From NCBI RefSeq assembly GCF_001982635.1, contig NZ_MKFI01000005.1, positions 62,001 through 126,000 on the forward strand: a DNA stretch of 64,000 nt. The letters are read 5' to 3'. Of this stretch, positions 47,291-55,688 are shown in pieces. The notes beneath the pieces were generated by a model that saw nothing but the letters and a program-made list of their open reading frames with translations, made no database searches and was not told the DNA's origin. The position numbers and the translations under genes are program-made. This stretch comes from Bradyrhizobium mercantei (lineage in GTDB: Bacteria; Pseudomonadota; Alphaproteobacteria; Rhizobiales; Xanthobacteraceae). Numbering within the stretch: position 1 is the first letter of the stretch; the number at the start of each line of letters is the position of its first letter.

Positions 47291-47965
47291 ATGCCGATCA
47301 ATGCCGAATATCGCGGGCCCGGCGAGCTCCCCGAGATCATCCCGGTGTTCCCGCTCCCGGGTGCGCTATTGCTGCCGCGCGGCCAGATGCCGCTCAACAT
47401 CTTCGAGCCGCGCTATCTCGCGATGATCGACGACGCGCTGCGCGACGGTCACCGCCTGATCGGCATGATCCAGCCCGACGTGGCGCATTCGCACAAGGAG
47501 GCGAAGCCGGTGCTGTTCCGCATCGGCTGCGTCGGCCGCATCACCCAGCTCGCCGAATCCGGCGACGGCCGCTACATCCTCGAACTGACCGGCGTCGCGC
47601 GCTTCAAGGTGGTCGAGGAATTGACCGTGCAGACGCCGTACCGGCAGTGCAAGGTCGACTTCTTCTCCTTCACCGGCGACTTCACCGCGCGCAAAGGCGA
47701 GGAGGCGGTCGACCGCAAGGCGCTGCTCGAGGTGCTGGCTGATTTCCTCGAAGCCAACAATCTGAAGGTCGACTGGGAAGGCATCGAATCCGCGCCCAAC
47801 GAGGCGCTGGTCAATGCGCTGGCGATGATGTCGCCCTACGGCCCGGCCGAGAAGCAGGCGATGCTCGAGGCGCCCGACCTGAAGACCCGCGCCGAGATCC
47901 TGATTGCGGTCACCGAGATGGACCTCGCCAAGAAGCGCACCAGCGGCGATCCGCCGGTGCAATAG
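47291..47965 (+). CDS. LON peptidase substrate-binding domain protein
   Basis: 224 residues. PVFPLPGALLLPRGQMPLNIFEPRYLAMIDDAL is the typical Lon N-domain start. The body VGCVGRITQLAESGDGRYILELTGVARF follows; no AAA or protease domain. Stand-alone Lon-N proteins are of unknown function. It lies 30 bases after the cnoX-like gene on the same strand; proteostasis is a plausible common theme. Confidence 0.92.
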   Translation: MPINAEYRGPGELPEIIPVFPLPGALLLPRGQMPLNIFEPRYLAMIDDALRDGHRLIGMIQPDVAHSHKEAKPVLFRIGCVGRITQLAESGDGRYILELTGVARFKVVEELTVQTPYRQCKVDFFSFTGDFTARKGEEAVDRKALLEVLADFLEANNLKVDWEGIESAPNEALVNALAMMSPYGPAEKQAMLEAPDLKTRAEILIAVTEMDLAKKRTSGDPPVQ

Positions 47966-47983
47966 ACTTCTCAGCTTTTCATA

Positions 47984-48538
47984 TCAACGATTGCGAAGCT
48001 GCTTGCGGCCGGTGAGCATCGCGCGCACCAGGTTTTGCCGCTGCAGCAAACTTACCACGATGACGCCGAGCACGTGCAGGGCGACCAGGATGAGCACCGC
48101 ATTGGACGCGTAGACGTGGGTGTCCTCGACCCACCAGACGCCGAAGAAGGTCACGGTGACCTCCATGGCACCCGTGATCGCCGAGACTGCGAGCAGCAGC
48201 AGCAGCGCCACCAGCATCACGGTGCCCGCGGGATTGAGCCCGATATAGCGCCCGGTGATGCCGCGGCGGAGATTCCAGAGGTAGCGCGGCGCGGCGCGCA
48301 GGCGGACGCCGAGCCTGCCGAAACGCGCGTAGCGCGTGCCGGCGAAGCCCCAGATCAGCCGGAACGCCAGCAGGGCGATCACCGCATAGCCGGCCAACCG
48401 ATGCAGCCGGTCATGGACGTTGGGCGTCACCCAGGCGACCAGGACGAGGATGGCGAGCGCCCAGTGCCAGAGCCGCAGCGGCAGGTCCCAGACCTGCACG
48501 CTGGTCGCGCCGCGGGCGCCGGGCGCCGCCTTCGTCAT
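47984..48538 (-). CDS. Cytochrome b561 family membrane protein
   Basis: 184 residues, four predicted membrane helices. Haem-ligand candidates are His in LPLRLWHWALAILVLVAWV, HDRLHRLAGYAVIALLAFRLIWGF and LVALHVLGVIVVSLLQRQNLVRAMLTG, a standard b561/Ni-hydrogenase b-type pattern (WD.P.RLWHW, FRL.WGF). Carries electrons across the membrane. Preceded on the same strand by a PepSY protein, so a two-gene operon is likely. Confidence 0.92.
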   Translation of the reverse strand: MTKAAPGARGATSVQVWDLPLRLWHWALAILVLVAWVTPNVHDRLHRLAGYAVIALLAFRLIWGFAGTRYARFGRLGVRLRAAPRYLWNLRRGITGRYIGLNPAGTVMLVALLLLLAVSAITGAMEVTVTFFGVWWVEDTHVYASNAVLILVALHVLGVIVVSLLQRQNLVRAMLTGRKQLRNR

Positions 48539-48596
48539 CGCGCCTGCTTCACTTCGCGATTCACTTGGTGGTTCACTTAGTGATTCACTTGGCGAT
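48536..48596 (-). repeat. 12-base tandem repeat carrying the stop codon of the PepSY gene
   Basis: On the minus strand, four consecutive units end AAGTGA: (GC)C-AAG-TGA, ATC-ACT-AAG-TGA, ACC-ACC-AAG-TGA and ATC-GCG-AAG-TGA. Each repeats in the frame of the PepSY gene, so the true stop is followed by three more in-frame stops. The repeat fills the gap to the b561 start. Confidence 0.85.
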
Positions 48597-48881
48597 CGTG
48601 TGCTTCAGGCTGAGGTCTTCCGGGCTGTAGAACAGCTCGTAGAGCTTGCCTTCCTTGACGCCGTACACTTCGTAGCAGGAGCCCTCCACCTTCGACCGGC
48701 GCACCTCGTAGCCGGCGGCCTTGGCCTTGGCTTCGGCATCGGTTGCCGGCTTCCACGACGCCTTGTCGAGCTTGGTGCAATTCTTGTAGCCGTCGGCGAG
48801 CGCCGCCGATCCGGTCAGCCCAACAACGCATCCAGCTACGCTCGCTGCAAGCGCAGCGCTCAAAATCATTCTCACGCGCAT
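48585..48881 (-). CDS. Secreted PepSY domain protein
   Basis: 98 residues from ATG 48881, where GGAGGGG lies four bases upstream; a frame 78 bases longer is rejected on that basis. A signal peptide (LSAALAASVAGCVVGLTGSAALA, possibly a lipoprotein-type Cys) is followed by a PepSY-like domain: ASWKPATDAEAKAKAAGYEVRRSKVEGSCYEVYGVKEGKLYELFYSPEDL. PepSY domains often accompany membrane redox proteins or peptidase inhibitors. It is directly upstream of cytochrome b561, so a role with that cytochrome is suggested. Confidence 0.85.
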   Translation of the reverse strand: MRVRMILSAALAASVAGCVVGLTGSAALADGYKNCTKLDKASWKPATDAEAKAKAAGYEVRRSKVEGSCYEVYGVKEGKLYELFYSPEDLSLKHTIAK

Positions 48882-49102
48882 ATCCCCTCCGTTGACGATC
48901 ATGCCCACAACGCCGTTCGCGCAGGGCACATGCGTGAACAATGCTGAGGTGATTGCCAAGTCAAGGAAGCGCGGCTGCGGCGTGCTTTAGAGGGATTCTA
49001 ACGGTGGTGAAAACCGCTTTGCGCTCCACGCGCAATTTGGTTTTGACCTCCTGCTGCGGCCTTACGCCTCATGCGTTCGATCTGCTGAGCGCGGGCCGCC
49101 GG

Positions 49103-51667
49103 TCAGGACGCGGCACCCGCCATCGCGAGACGAGCCGCAGGGCGCTCGGCCACGGCCGCGGTCCGATCACCGATCATTTGCGCGGCCTTCTCGCTATTGA
49201 CCGGCGGGCTGAAGTGGAAGCCCTGAACTTCCACGCAGGCATCGGCGCGCAGGATGTCGAGCTGCTCCCTGGTCTCGACGCCTTCGGCCGTCGTCGTCTT
49301 GCCGAGGCTGACGGCGAAGCGAACGACCGCACGCGCGATCCGCCGCGACTCGTCCGATCCGCCCGAGAGCTCGGACACGAAGCTGCGGTCGATCTTGACC
49401 TTGTCGAACGGAAACTTCTGCAGGAAGCTCAGCGACGAATAGCCGGTGCCGAAATCGTCGAGCGCAATCCGCACCCCGAGATCGTGCAGCTGGCTGAGCG
49501 CCGCGAACACCGCTTCGCTGTCCTGGATGATGGCCGTTTCGGTGACTTCCAGCTCGAGCCGGTCAGGAGCAATCCCCGCGCTCGCCAGCGCGTGCACGAT
49601 CACCGGGACCAGCTCCGCGCTCCTGAACTGCACCGGCGACAGGTTGATCGCGATCTTGAGATCATCGGGCCATTTGGCGGCTTCCGCACAGGCGGTGCGC
49701 AGCACCCACTCCCCGAGCGGCACGATCAGGCCGGTCTCTTCCGCCAGCGGAATGAACTGCGCCGGCGACACCATGCCGCGCTGCGGATGATGCCACCGCA
49801 ATAGCGCCTCGAAGCCGCAGGTCTCCCCGCTCGCGACATGGATGAACGGCTGATAATGCAGCTCGAACTCGCCATTGGCGAGCGCGTTGCGCATGTCGCG
49901 CTCGAGGCTGCGCCGGGCCTGCAGCAGCCGGTCGAGCTCCGGTTCGAAGAAGCGGAACGAGCCGCGCCCGCCGCTCTTGGCCGAGTAGAGCGCAAGATCG
50001 GCGCTGCGCAGCACCTCGTCCGAATCGGTGCCGTCACGCGGCGCGATCGCAATGCCGATGCTGGTGGTGGTGGTCACCCGGTGATGGCCGAGATCGATCG
50101 GCTCGCTGAGCGCCTTTCTGATCTTCTCGGCGAGCAGACCAGCTTCCGTGACCGGATCGGTGACGTAGTCGATGACAGCGAACTCATCGCCGCCGAGCCG
50201 CGCCACCAGCGTGGTGTCGCCGACGCAGCGGCGCAACCGCGCGGCCACCGACTTCAAGAGCGCGTCGCCTGCCGGATGTCCGAGCGTGTCGTTGACCTCC
50301 TTGAAGCGATCGAGATCGAGCATCAGCACCGCAAGGCTCGGTCCGCCGCACCTCGCGCCGGAGAGCGCCTGCTCCATCCATTCCCTGAGCAGGACGCGGT
50401 TCGGCAGGTCGGTCAGCGCGTCATGCTGCGCCATATAGGTGATCTTGGCCTCGGAGCGCCGCTGCTCGGTGACGTCGCGATGCGTCGCCACCCAGCCGCC
50501 GCCGGGCATCGGCTGCCGGGTCACGCAGATCAAGCGGCCGTCGGCGAGCTCGTCGACCCGGCTGCTGATCTCGTCGGCCGGCAGCGCGTTCAATGTCGCC
50601 AGCACCTGCGTCGCGGCGCTGTCGCTGGTCTCGCCCTTGAGAATGCCGTTGGCGATCCGGTGCGTGATGATCTCGCGATGGGCGGTGCCGGGCAGGAGCA
50701 ATTCGGGCGGGAGCCGGTACATCTTGGCGTAACGCTCGTTGCAGACGACGAGGCGTTTCTCCGCATCGAACATGCAGAGCCCCTCGCCCATGTGGTTGAT
50801 CGCCGTGTCCAGCCGGAACCTCTGTTCCTCCAATTCCTTCTGCGACGCCTCGACCTGCTGCCGCGCCAGCGAAAGCTGGCTGATGATCTCCTCGAAGCGG
50901 CGGGTGCGCAACGCCAGCCGGCGGTCCGCGAGCACGCCGACCAGGCTCATCCCGAGCACCGAGAGCGCCACCCCCGCGATTACGATGGCAAGGAAGGCGG
51001 GAGACAGCGACAGCGCTGCCGGCGCCTGTAACGGATCCGGAACGATCTCCACCGCGCCCATCGCGGTGAAATGATGCGACACGATCGCAAGCGTCAGCAA
51101 CAGCGCCGCGACCAGCGACATCCAGCGATCCTGATGGCGGACCGCGACCGAGAGCGCGGCGTAGCCGAACAGCATGCCGAACACGATGGAGGCCGCCACG
51201 AGGTCGAGCGACCACGCCACATGGCCCGGCACTTCCAGCGCCCACATTCCGAGATAATGCATGCTGGCGATGCCGGCGCCGATCACGGCGCCGCCGACCG
51301 GCGCGCGCCAGGGGCTGGAGTCGCTGGCGGCAAGGCCGAGGCCGCCGGATGTCAACATCATCGCGACGGCGAGCGACAGCGCGGTGAGGACGATGCCGTA
51401 GCCGGTCGGCACGCCCGGCTCGTAGGCGAGCATGGCGATGAAATGCGTTGCCCAGATCCCGTAGCCGATCGCAGCGCCCGCGATCGCAATCCAGATCAGC
51501 CGCGTCCGCGCCTGCGATGCGATCGCGCGATGGAAGATGTTGACGGCAACGATGCTGGCAACGAAGCAGACCAGTCCGGCGAGCAGAACGAGCCGCCAGT
51601 CATGCTCACCTGAAAGGCACGTCAGAACACGAAACATGCGTCGGTCCATGGTTGTCCGCGTGGACAA
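49103..51667 (-). CDS. MHYT-PAS-GGDEF-EAL signalling protein (c-di-GMP turnover)
   Basis: 854 residues. N-terminal MHYT sensor of about seven helices with three repeat signatures: ATHFIAML, SMHYLGMW and SHHFTAMG. A coiled coil (about 258-285) precedes a PAS domain (about 285-400). GGDEF (RLGGDEFAVID) is an intact active site, and EAL shows GFEALLRWHHP, EVTETAII, DDFGTGYSSLSFL and EGVET. Both cyclase and phosphodiesterase sites look complete. Senses possibly O2, CO or NO through copper at the MHYT domain. An ATG 18 bases further in is a plausible alternative start. Confidence 0.95.
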   Translation of the reverse strand: MSTRTTMDRRMFRVLTCLSGEHDWRLVLLAGLVCFVASIVAVNIFHRAIASQARTRLIWIAIAGAAIGYGIWATHFIAMLAYEPGVPTGYGIVLTALSLAVAMMLTSGGLGLAASDSSPWRAPVGGAVIGAGIASMHYLGMWALEVPGHVAWSLDLVAASIVFGMLFGYAALSVAVRHQDRWMSLVAALLLTLAIVSHHFTAMGAVEIVPDPLQAPAALSLSPAFLAIVIAGVALSVLGMSLVGVLADRRLALRTRRFEEIISQLSLARQQVEASQKELEEQRFRLDTAINHMGEGLCMFDAEKRLVVCNERYAKMYRLPPELLLPGTAHREIITHRIANGILKGETSDSAATQVLATLNALPADEISSRVDELADGRLICVTRQPMPGGGWVATHRDVTEQRRSEAKITYMAQHDALTDLPNRVLLREWMEQALSGARCGGPSLAVLMLDLDRFKEVNDTLGHPAGDALLKSVAARLRRCVGDTTLVARLGGDEFAVIDYVTDPVTEAGLLAEKIRKALSEPIDLGHHRVTTTTSIGIAIAPRDGTDSDEVLRSADLALYSAKSGGRGSFRFFEPELDRLLQARRSLERDMRNALANGEFELHYQPFIHVASGETCGFEALLRWHHPQRGMVSPAQFIPLAEETGLIVPLGEWVLRTACAEAAKWPDDLKIAINLSPVQFRSAELVPVIVHALASAGIAPDRLELEVTETAIIQDSEAVFAALSQLHDLGVRIALDDFGTGYSSLSFLQKFPFDKVKIDRSFVSELSGGSDESRRIARAVVRFAVSLGKTTTAEGVETREQLDILRADACVEVQGFHFSPPVNSEKAAQMIGDRTAAVAERPAARLAMAGAAS

Positions 51668-51799
51668 GCTAGGCCGATTGCATTGTCGTCTCGATAATTT
51701 TCCGCAACTTTTGGTGGCATGGTTATCCGCGCGTAAGCCGATTCCACACGGAAATTGATGACCCCATAAATTCTACACGCGATCTGCAAACGCGCGTCT

Positions 51800-52222
51800 T
51801 CAACCTTCGAGCGGAACCAGCACGGTTTCACCGGTTGCGACCAGAGACGCCTCGCCCTGCTCGCCCTCCGCAAACAGTTCCGCGCGCGCAAAGATCTGCC
51901 TGCGCCCGGCACGCAGCGTGTTGCCCTTGGCGATGAAGCAGCGGCCCACCGCGGGCTTCAGGCAATTCATCGAGAAATGCGATGCAGTGACGGAACCCGC
52001 GATCGACGCCGCGGCAAAGCCGCAGGCGGTGTCGAGCAGGGCCGCGATCATGCCGGCGTGCAGGTGCCCCGCATATTGGGTGAGATCGTCGCGCCATCGC
52101 ATGCGCAGCTCCACCTCGCCGGCACCGGCGGAGACCACCTCGAAGCCGGCAAGCCGGTTGAAGGCCGCCGATGCGTTGGTTGCAACGAGTCGTTCGAGAT
52201 CGAATCCAGGGCCAGCGCTCAT
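51800..52222 (-). CDS. PaaI-like hotdog thioesterase
   Basis: 140 residues. Hotdog fold with HLHAGMIAALLDTACGFAAAS, the catalytic-site helix of the 4HBT/PaaI group, and LRMRWRDDLTQY beforehand. Starts at ATG 52222, whose ATGA overlaps the stop of the enoyl-CoA hydratase gene, so the two are translationally coupled. Hydrolyses a CoA thioester, probably product of the same pathway. Last gene of the TetR-controlled operon. Confidence 0.88.
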   Translation of the reverse strand: MSAGPGFDLERLVATNASAAFNRLAGFEVVSAGAGEVELRMRWRDDLTQYAGHLHAGMIAALLDTACGFAAASIAGSVTASHFSMNCLKPAVGRCFIAKGNTLRAGRRQIFARAELFAEGEQGEASLVATGETVLVPLEG

Positions 52223-53028
52223 GCAATTCTCCATTGCGGCGGCCGTCGCTCCAGACTGACCCTGACCGCCTCGATGTGATTGGGCGTGCCGAGCAGCAGC
52301 GCCTGCTCGGCGGTTTCAGCCGCGAGCACAATCGCCGCATCGCCGTCGGCGGCAAGATTGAGCAGCCGCTTGGCGGCGCGGATCGCATCCGGGCTGCGGT
52401 CAGCGATCACGCGCGCGGTCTGAAGCGCAGCGGCGCGCGGATCTTCGACGATCCGGGTGGCGAAGCCGTAACCGAGCGCGTCTTCGGCGGAGAACACGCG
52501 GGCGGTGTAGGTCAGTTCGCGGACCACGTCCTCGCGTGCGAGATGGCGCATCAGCTGCGTGCCGGCCATGTCGGGCACCAGGCCCCATTTGGCTTCGATG
52601 ATCGCAAGCCGCGTGCCGGGCGCGAGATATCTGATGTCGGCACCGAGCATCAGTTGAAAGCCGCCGCCGAAGGCTATGCCATGGACTGCGGCGATCACCG
52701 GCACCGGCAGCTCACGCCAGAGCCATACCAAATGCTGCGCGAAATTGGCGATGCCGTGGGTCCGCTGGCCAAGATCGGCAAATGGCAGGATGGATTCGCC
52801 CTCGGTGGTGGCGACGAGACGCTCGATGTCGAGGCCGGCGCAGAACGCCTGCCCTTCGCCCGACAGCACCACGGCGCGGACCATGGGGTTGCCGGCGAGC
52901 TGTGCGCCGACATCGGCGATCGCGGTGAACATCGCCGGATCGAGTGCATTGAGCTTGTTCGGGCGGTTGAGCCTGACCTCGGCAACGCCATTGGCGATGC
53001 TCAGGCTGATGCGATCGCTCGTCATCAT
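52219..53028 (-). CDS. Enoyl-CoA hydratase/isomerase family protein
   Basis: 269 residues, crotonase fold. Oxyanion-hole strand GEGQAFCAGLDI and HGIAFGGGFQLMLGADIRYL, then AKWGLVPDMAGTQLM. At the catalytic position of E. coli-type hydratases (Glu in ExxxGLxP) the sequence is EAKWGLVPD, with Glu/Lys/Trp; an Asp/Glu in this region supports activity. Belongs to a small operon with an upstream membrane protein and a downstream thioesterase. True substrate unknown. ATG at 53028 or 53025. Confidence 0.9.
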   Translation of the reverse strand: MMTSDRISLSIANGVAEVRLNRPNKLNALDPAMFTAIADVGAQLAGNPMVRAVVLSGEGQAFCAGLDIERLVATTEGESILPFADLGQRTHGIANFAQHLVWLWRELPVPVIAAVHGIAFGGGFQLMLGADIRYLAPGTRLAIIEAKWGLVPDMAGTQLMRHLAREDVVRELTYTARVFSAEDALGYGFATRIVEDPRAAALQTARVIADRSPDAIRAAKRLLNLAADGDAAIVLAAETAEQALLLGTPNHIEAVRVSLERRPPQWRIA

Positions 53029-53036
53029 CGTGCTCG

Positions 53037-53387
53037 CTAGTAGCCGGCGGCGGCAAGCGCCACGACCGCGCTCATCGCCATCCAGCCGAAGTGACGGAAG
53101 CGGGTCGCGACCGCATTCGCCAGCGCGGCGCAGCCGAACACGACGGCGAGCGTCGCCACGATCCAGTGCCGCGCGGCATCGGAGGCCATTGCGGGCGCGG
53201 CGATGAGCAACACGCCGCCGCCGATCCAGGCGACGGTGCCGGCCTGATAGACCAGCCGGAGCAACAGGCGCAGCCGCGGCGGCTCCACGATGGCGCGCGC
53301 GAATATCTTGGTCTCGCCGAGCACGCCATGGATCAGGCTGACCAGGATGGCAATGACACCGGCGCCTTGCAGCAGAAGATCACGCAT
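53037..53387 (-). CDS. Small membrane protein, first gene of the TetR-regulated operon
   Basis: 116 residues, four predicted membrane helices (LLLQGAGVIAILVSLIHGVLG, LVYQAGTVAWIGGGVLLIAAPA, WIVATLAVVFGCAALANAV, WMAMSAVVALAAAGY). No family recognised. GGAG of the 24-base palindrome serves as its ribosome binding site. Nine bases separate its stop from the hydratase gene. Function unknown, probably transport or envelope protection linked to the downstream CoA enzymes. Confidence 0.75.
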   Translation of the reverse strand: MRDLLLQGAGVIAILVSLIHGVLGETKIFARAIVEPPRLRLLLRLVYQAGTVAWIGGGVLLIAAPAMASDAARHWIVATLAVVFGCAALANAVATRFRHFGWMAMSAVVALAAAGY

Positions 53388-53394
53388 CGCGATA

Positions 53395-53457
53395 TCTCCA
53401 TACAGTACTGTATGGAGAAGACATCAACGGCTGGCGCCTGTCAATACACTTGTGTAT
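53395..53457. promoter_or_regulatory. TetR operator pair at divergent promoters
   Basis: A perfect 24-base palindrome with half-site TCTCCATACAGT occupies 53395-53418. A second, imperfect copy ATACAC-TT-GTGTAT lies at 53444-53457, 44 bases on (about four helical turns). Both carry ATACA-N4-TGTAT. The first overlaps the ribosome binding site of the membrane-protein gene; TTGACA is on the minus strand at 53437-53442. Best explained as sites for the adjacent TetR-family protein. Confidence 0.82.
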
Positions 53458-53480
53458 GGTGGAGGCGCAGACGGGGAACC

Positions 53481-54017
53481 ATGACGGAACAGCTTTCGGC
53501 CAAGGACTGGCTCGATCAGGGCCTGAAGACGCTGGCGCGGCGCGGCTTCACGGCGCTGAAGGCCGAGCCGTTGGCCAAGGCCATGGGCGTGTCGCGCGGC
53601 AGCTTCTACTGGCACTTCGCCGACATCGGCGCCTATCGCACCGCGATCCTGACCCATTGGCGCGAGGTTGCGGCCGAGCAGGTGATCGCCGAGCTCGAGA
53701 CCATTCCGGAAGGCGGCGACGCGCTGGCGCTCTTGCTGCGCCGGACCTTCTCGGCGCGGCTGGCGCTGGAACGCGCGGTGCGCAGCTGGGCCACCACTGA
53801 TGCCGCGGCGCGCGCCGCCGTGCTCGAGGTCGACCAGCGCCGCATCGGCTATATCGAAACCCTGCTCCGGCAGGCCGGATTCCCCGACGCGGTGGCGCGC
53901 GGCCGTGCGCAGATCTTTTATTGGGCGTTCATCGGCTACGCGCTGTCCGAGCAGACGCTGCCGAAGGCGCAGCAGCAGGCCGCGATCGACGAGTTGCTGC
54001 GGATCGCCAGGCGCTGA
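53481..54017 (+). CDS. TetR family regulator
   Basis: 178 residues from ATG 53481 with GGGGA upstream; the frame runs 390 bases further back but that part overlaps the divergent gene and lacks homology. The N-terminal helix-turn-helix, RGFTALKAEPLAKAMGVSRGSFYWHF, is typical TetR. The rest is a ligand-binding helical domain. It faces the operator palindromes and the divergent operon of membrane protein, enoyl-CoA hydratase and thioesterase, which it probably represses along with itself. Confidence 0.92.
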   Translation: MTEQLSAKDWLDQGLKTLARRGFTALKAEPLAKAMGVSRGSFYWHFADIGAYRTAILTHWREVAAEQVIAELETIPEGGDALALLLRRTFSARLALERAVRSWATTDAAARAAVLEVDQRRIGYIETLLRQAGFPDAVARGRAQIFYWAFIGYALSEQTLPKAQQQAAIDELLRIARR

Positions 54018-54063
54018 CAGCCTCTATTTGGATGTGCTAGATGTCGGCGAGCCGGAGACCGCA

Positions 54064-54261
54064 ATGAATTCGACGACCGATCATCTCGAAAGCACCGCCG
54101 ACCCAAAACTGCTCGAAATCCTGGTGTGCCCGATCACCAAGGGACCGCTTGAGTTCGACGCCGCACGGCAGGAGCTGATCTCGCGTTCCGCCAAGCTCGC
54201 CTATCCGATCCGCGACGGCATCCCGATCATGCTGCCGGAAGAGGCGCGCAAGATCGATTAA
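54064..54261 (+). CDS. Trm112 family protein
   Basis: 65 residues: LLEILVCPITKGPLEFDAARQELISRSAKLAYPIRDGIPIMLPEEAR. Family members act as small cofactor subunits for methyltransferases. Only one Cys of the zinc-binding set remains, as in many bacterial forms. Ends in a four-base overlap, tail to tail, with the UbiH-type gene. Confidence 0.93.
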   Translation: MNSTTDHLESTADPKLLEILVCPITKGPLEFDAARQELISRSAKLAYPIRDGIPIMLPEEARKID

Positions 54262-55478
54262 AGCGCCTCGCCCTTCAGCAGCCGCGGCACTTCGCCTGAC
54301 AATCCCGCCGCCTGGCGGATGAACATCTCCTTCAGCGGCGGCGCGCGATCGACGAGGCCGAGGCCGATGTCGCGCACGGTGCGCAGCAGCGTCGATTCGT
54401 TGGAGAACAGGAAGTTCAGCGAGTTGGTGGCAACGCCCATCGCCATCGTGTCAAAGCGCCGCCAGCGCTGATAGCGCTCGAGCACGTCGGCCTGTCCGAG
54501 ATCCATGCCGAGCCGCGCCGCATCGACCACGACCTCGGCAAGTGCTGCGACATCCTTCAGGCCCATGTTGAGCCCCTGCCCCGCGATCGGATGGATCACA
54601 TGCGCGGCGTCGCCGATCAGCGCCAGCCGTTCGGCGATGAACGAGCGCGCGACGAAATAGCCGAGCGGGAATGCGCGTGGCTTGTCGAGCGGCTTGATCT
54701 CGCCGAGATGCAAACCAAAACGCTGCTCGAGCTCGGCGTGGAATTGCTCTTCATTCAAGGCGACAATACGGGCGGCGTCCTTGCGCGTCTCGGTCCACAC
54801 CAGCGACGAGCGGTTGCCGGTCAGCGGCAGGATCGCGAACGGGCCCGCGGGCAGGAAATGCTCCTCGGCGCGGCCGTGATGCGCGCGCTCATGCCCGACC
54901 GTGACCACGATGCCGGATTGATCATAGTCCCAGCCATGGATCGCGATCCCGGCGCGCTCGCGCAGCTTCGAGCGCGCGCCGTCGGCGGCGACCAGCAGGC
55001 TGGCATCGATATCCGCGCCGTCGGCCAGCTTGACGCTGACCCCGTCGGGCCGCGACTCGAAGCTCGACACCGCGGTGGCGCGCAGCTCGACGCCCTCGGC
55101 TTCGGCGCGCGCGGCCAGCGCATCGATCAGATAGCGGTTCTCGACCATGTGGGCGAACGGCTCGCCGGGCTCGACATTGCCGGCGAAGGTCAAAAACACC
55201 GGACGCGTGGCGTCCTCGAGCTTGGAGTCGGTCACGACCATGTCCGTGATCGGTTGCGCGGTCGGCGCGACCTGGCCCCAGACGCCGAGCGTCTCGAACA
55301 ACCGCCGGCAGGCCGCCACGATCGCGGTCGCACGCGGATCGCGGCTCGGGCGCAGGCTCAGCGCCGGATCGGCCACGATCACGGGGATGTCGGGCCCAAG
55401 CCCCTGGCGCAGCGCCACAGCCAGCGCCAACCCTGCAAATGCGCCCCCGCAGATGACAATACTTCGCTGTGCCGGCAT
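54258..55478 (-). CDS. UbiH/UbiF/COQ6 family FAD-dependent hydroxylase
   Basis: 406 residues. The FAD-binding start is ICGGAFAGLALAVALRQG, in which the GxGxxG motif reads CGGAFAG. DG motif ADGARSKLRERAG and the C-terminal GDAAHVIHPIAGQGLNMGLKD are typical of ubiquinone-ring hydroxylases. Inserts oxygen into the polyprenyl-benzoquinone ring. Which carbon is hydroxylated cannot be told. Its stop overlaps that of the Trm112 gene by four bases. Confidence 0.92.
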   Translation of the reverse strand: MPAQRSIVICGGAFAGLALAVALRQGLGPDIPVIVADPALSLRPSRDPRATAIVAACRRLFETLGVWGQVAPTAQPITDMVVTDSKLEDATRPVFLTFAGNVEPGEPFAHMVENRYLIDALAARAEAEGVELRATAVSSFESRPDGVSVKLADGADIDASLLVAADGARSKLRERAGIAIHGWDYDQSGIVVTVGHERAHHGRAEEHFLPAGPFAILPLTGNRSSLVWTETRKDAARIVALNEEQFHAELEQRFGLHLGEIKPLDKPRAFPLGYFVARSFIAERLALIGDAAHVIHPIAGQGLNMGLKDVAALAEVVVDAARLGMDLGQADVLERYQRWRRFDTMAMGVATNSLNFLFSNESTLLRTVRDIGLGLVDRAPPLKEMFIRQAAGLSGEVPRLLKGEAL

Positions 55479-55576
55479 GCCGTTCCCTTACGCGCCTTAC
55501 GCCCTCAGACTGTGCTTGCTACCTGATTATAGCTGGGCGAAACAGGGGATAGAAACAAGGCCCAGATCTAGCGGTC

Positions 55577-55673
55577 GTCATTCCGGGGCACGCGCAGCGT
55601 GAACCCGGAATCCACTGGGCCACACGATCCGCAGATGAATGGATACCGGATTCTCGCTTCGCGAGCCCCGGAA
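55577..55673. repeat. Intergenic palindromic repeat, ATTCCGGGGC type
   Basis: Left ATTCCGGGGCACGCGCAGCG with AACCCGGAATCCA; right TGGATACCGGATTC then TCGCGAGCCCCGGAA. Lies between divergent UbiH-type and tesB genes and ends inside the tesB leader. Confidence 0.75.
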
Positions 55674-55688
55674 GGAGAACGCTTCGCG

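Noticed and set aside
54258..54261. Four-base tail-to-tail overlap of Trm112 and UbiH-type genes as a regulatory feature
   Set aside because: Short convergent overlaps are common in compact genomes; nothing points to antisense control.
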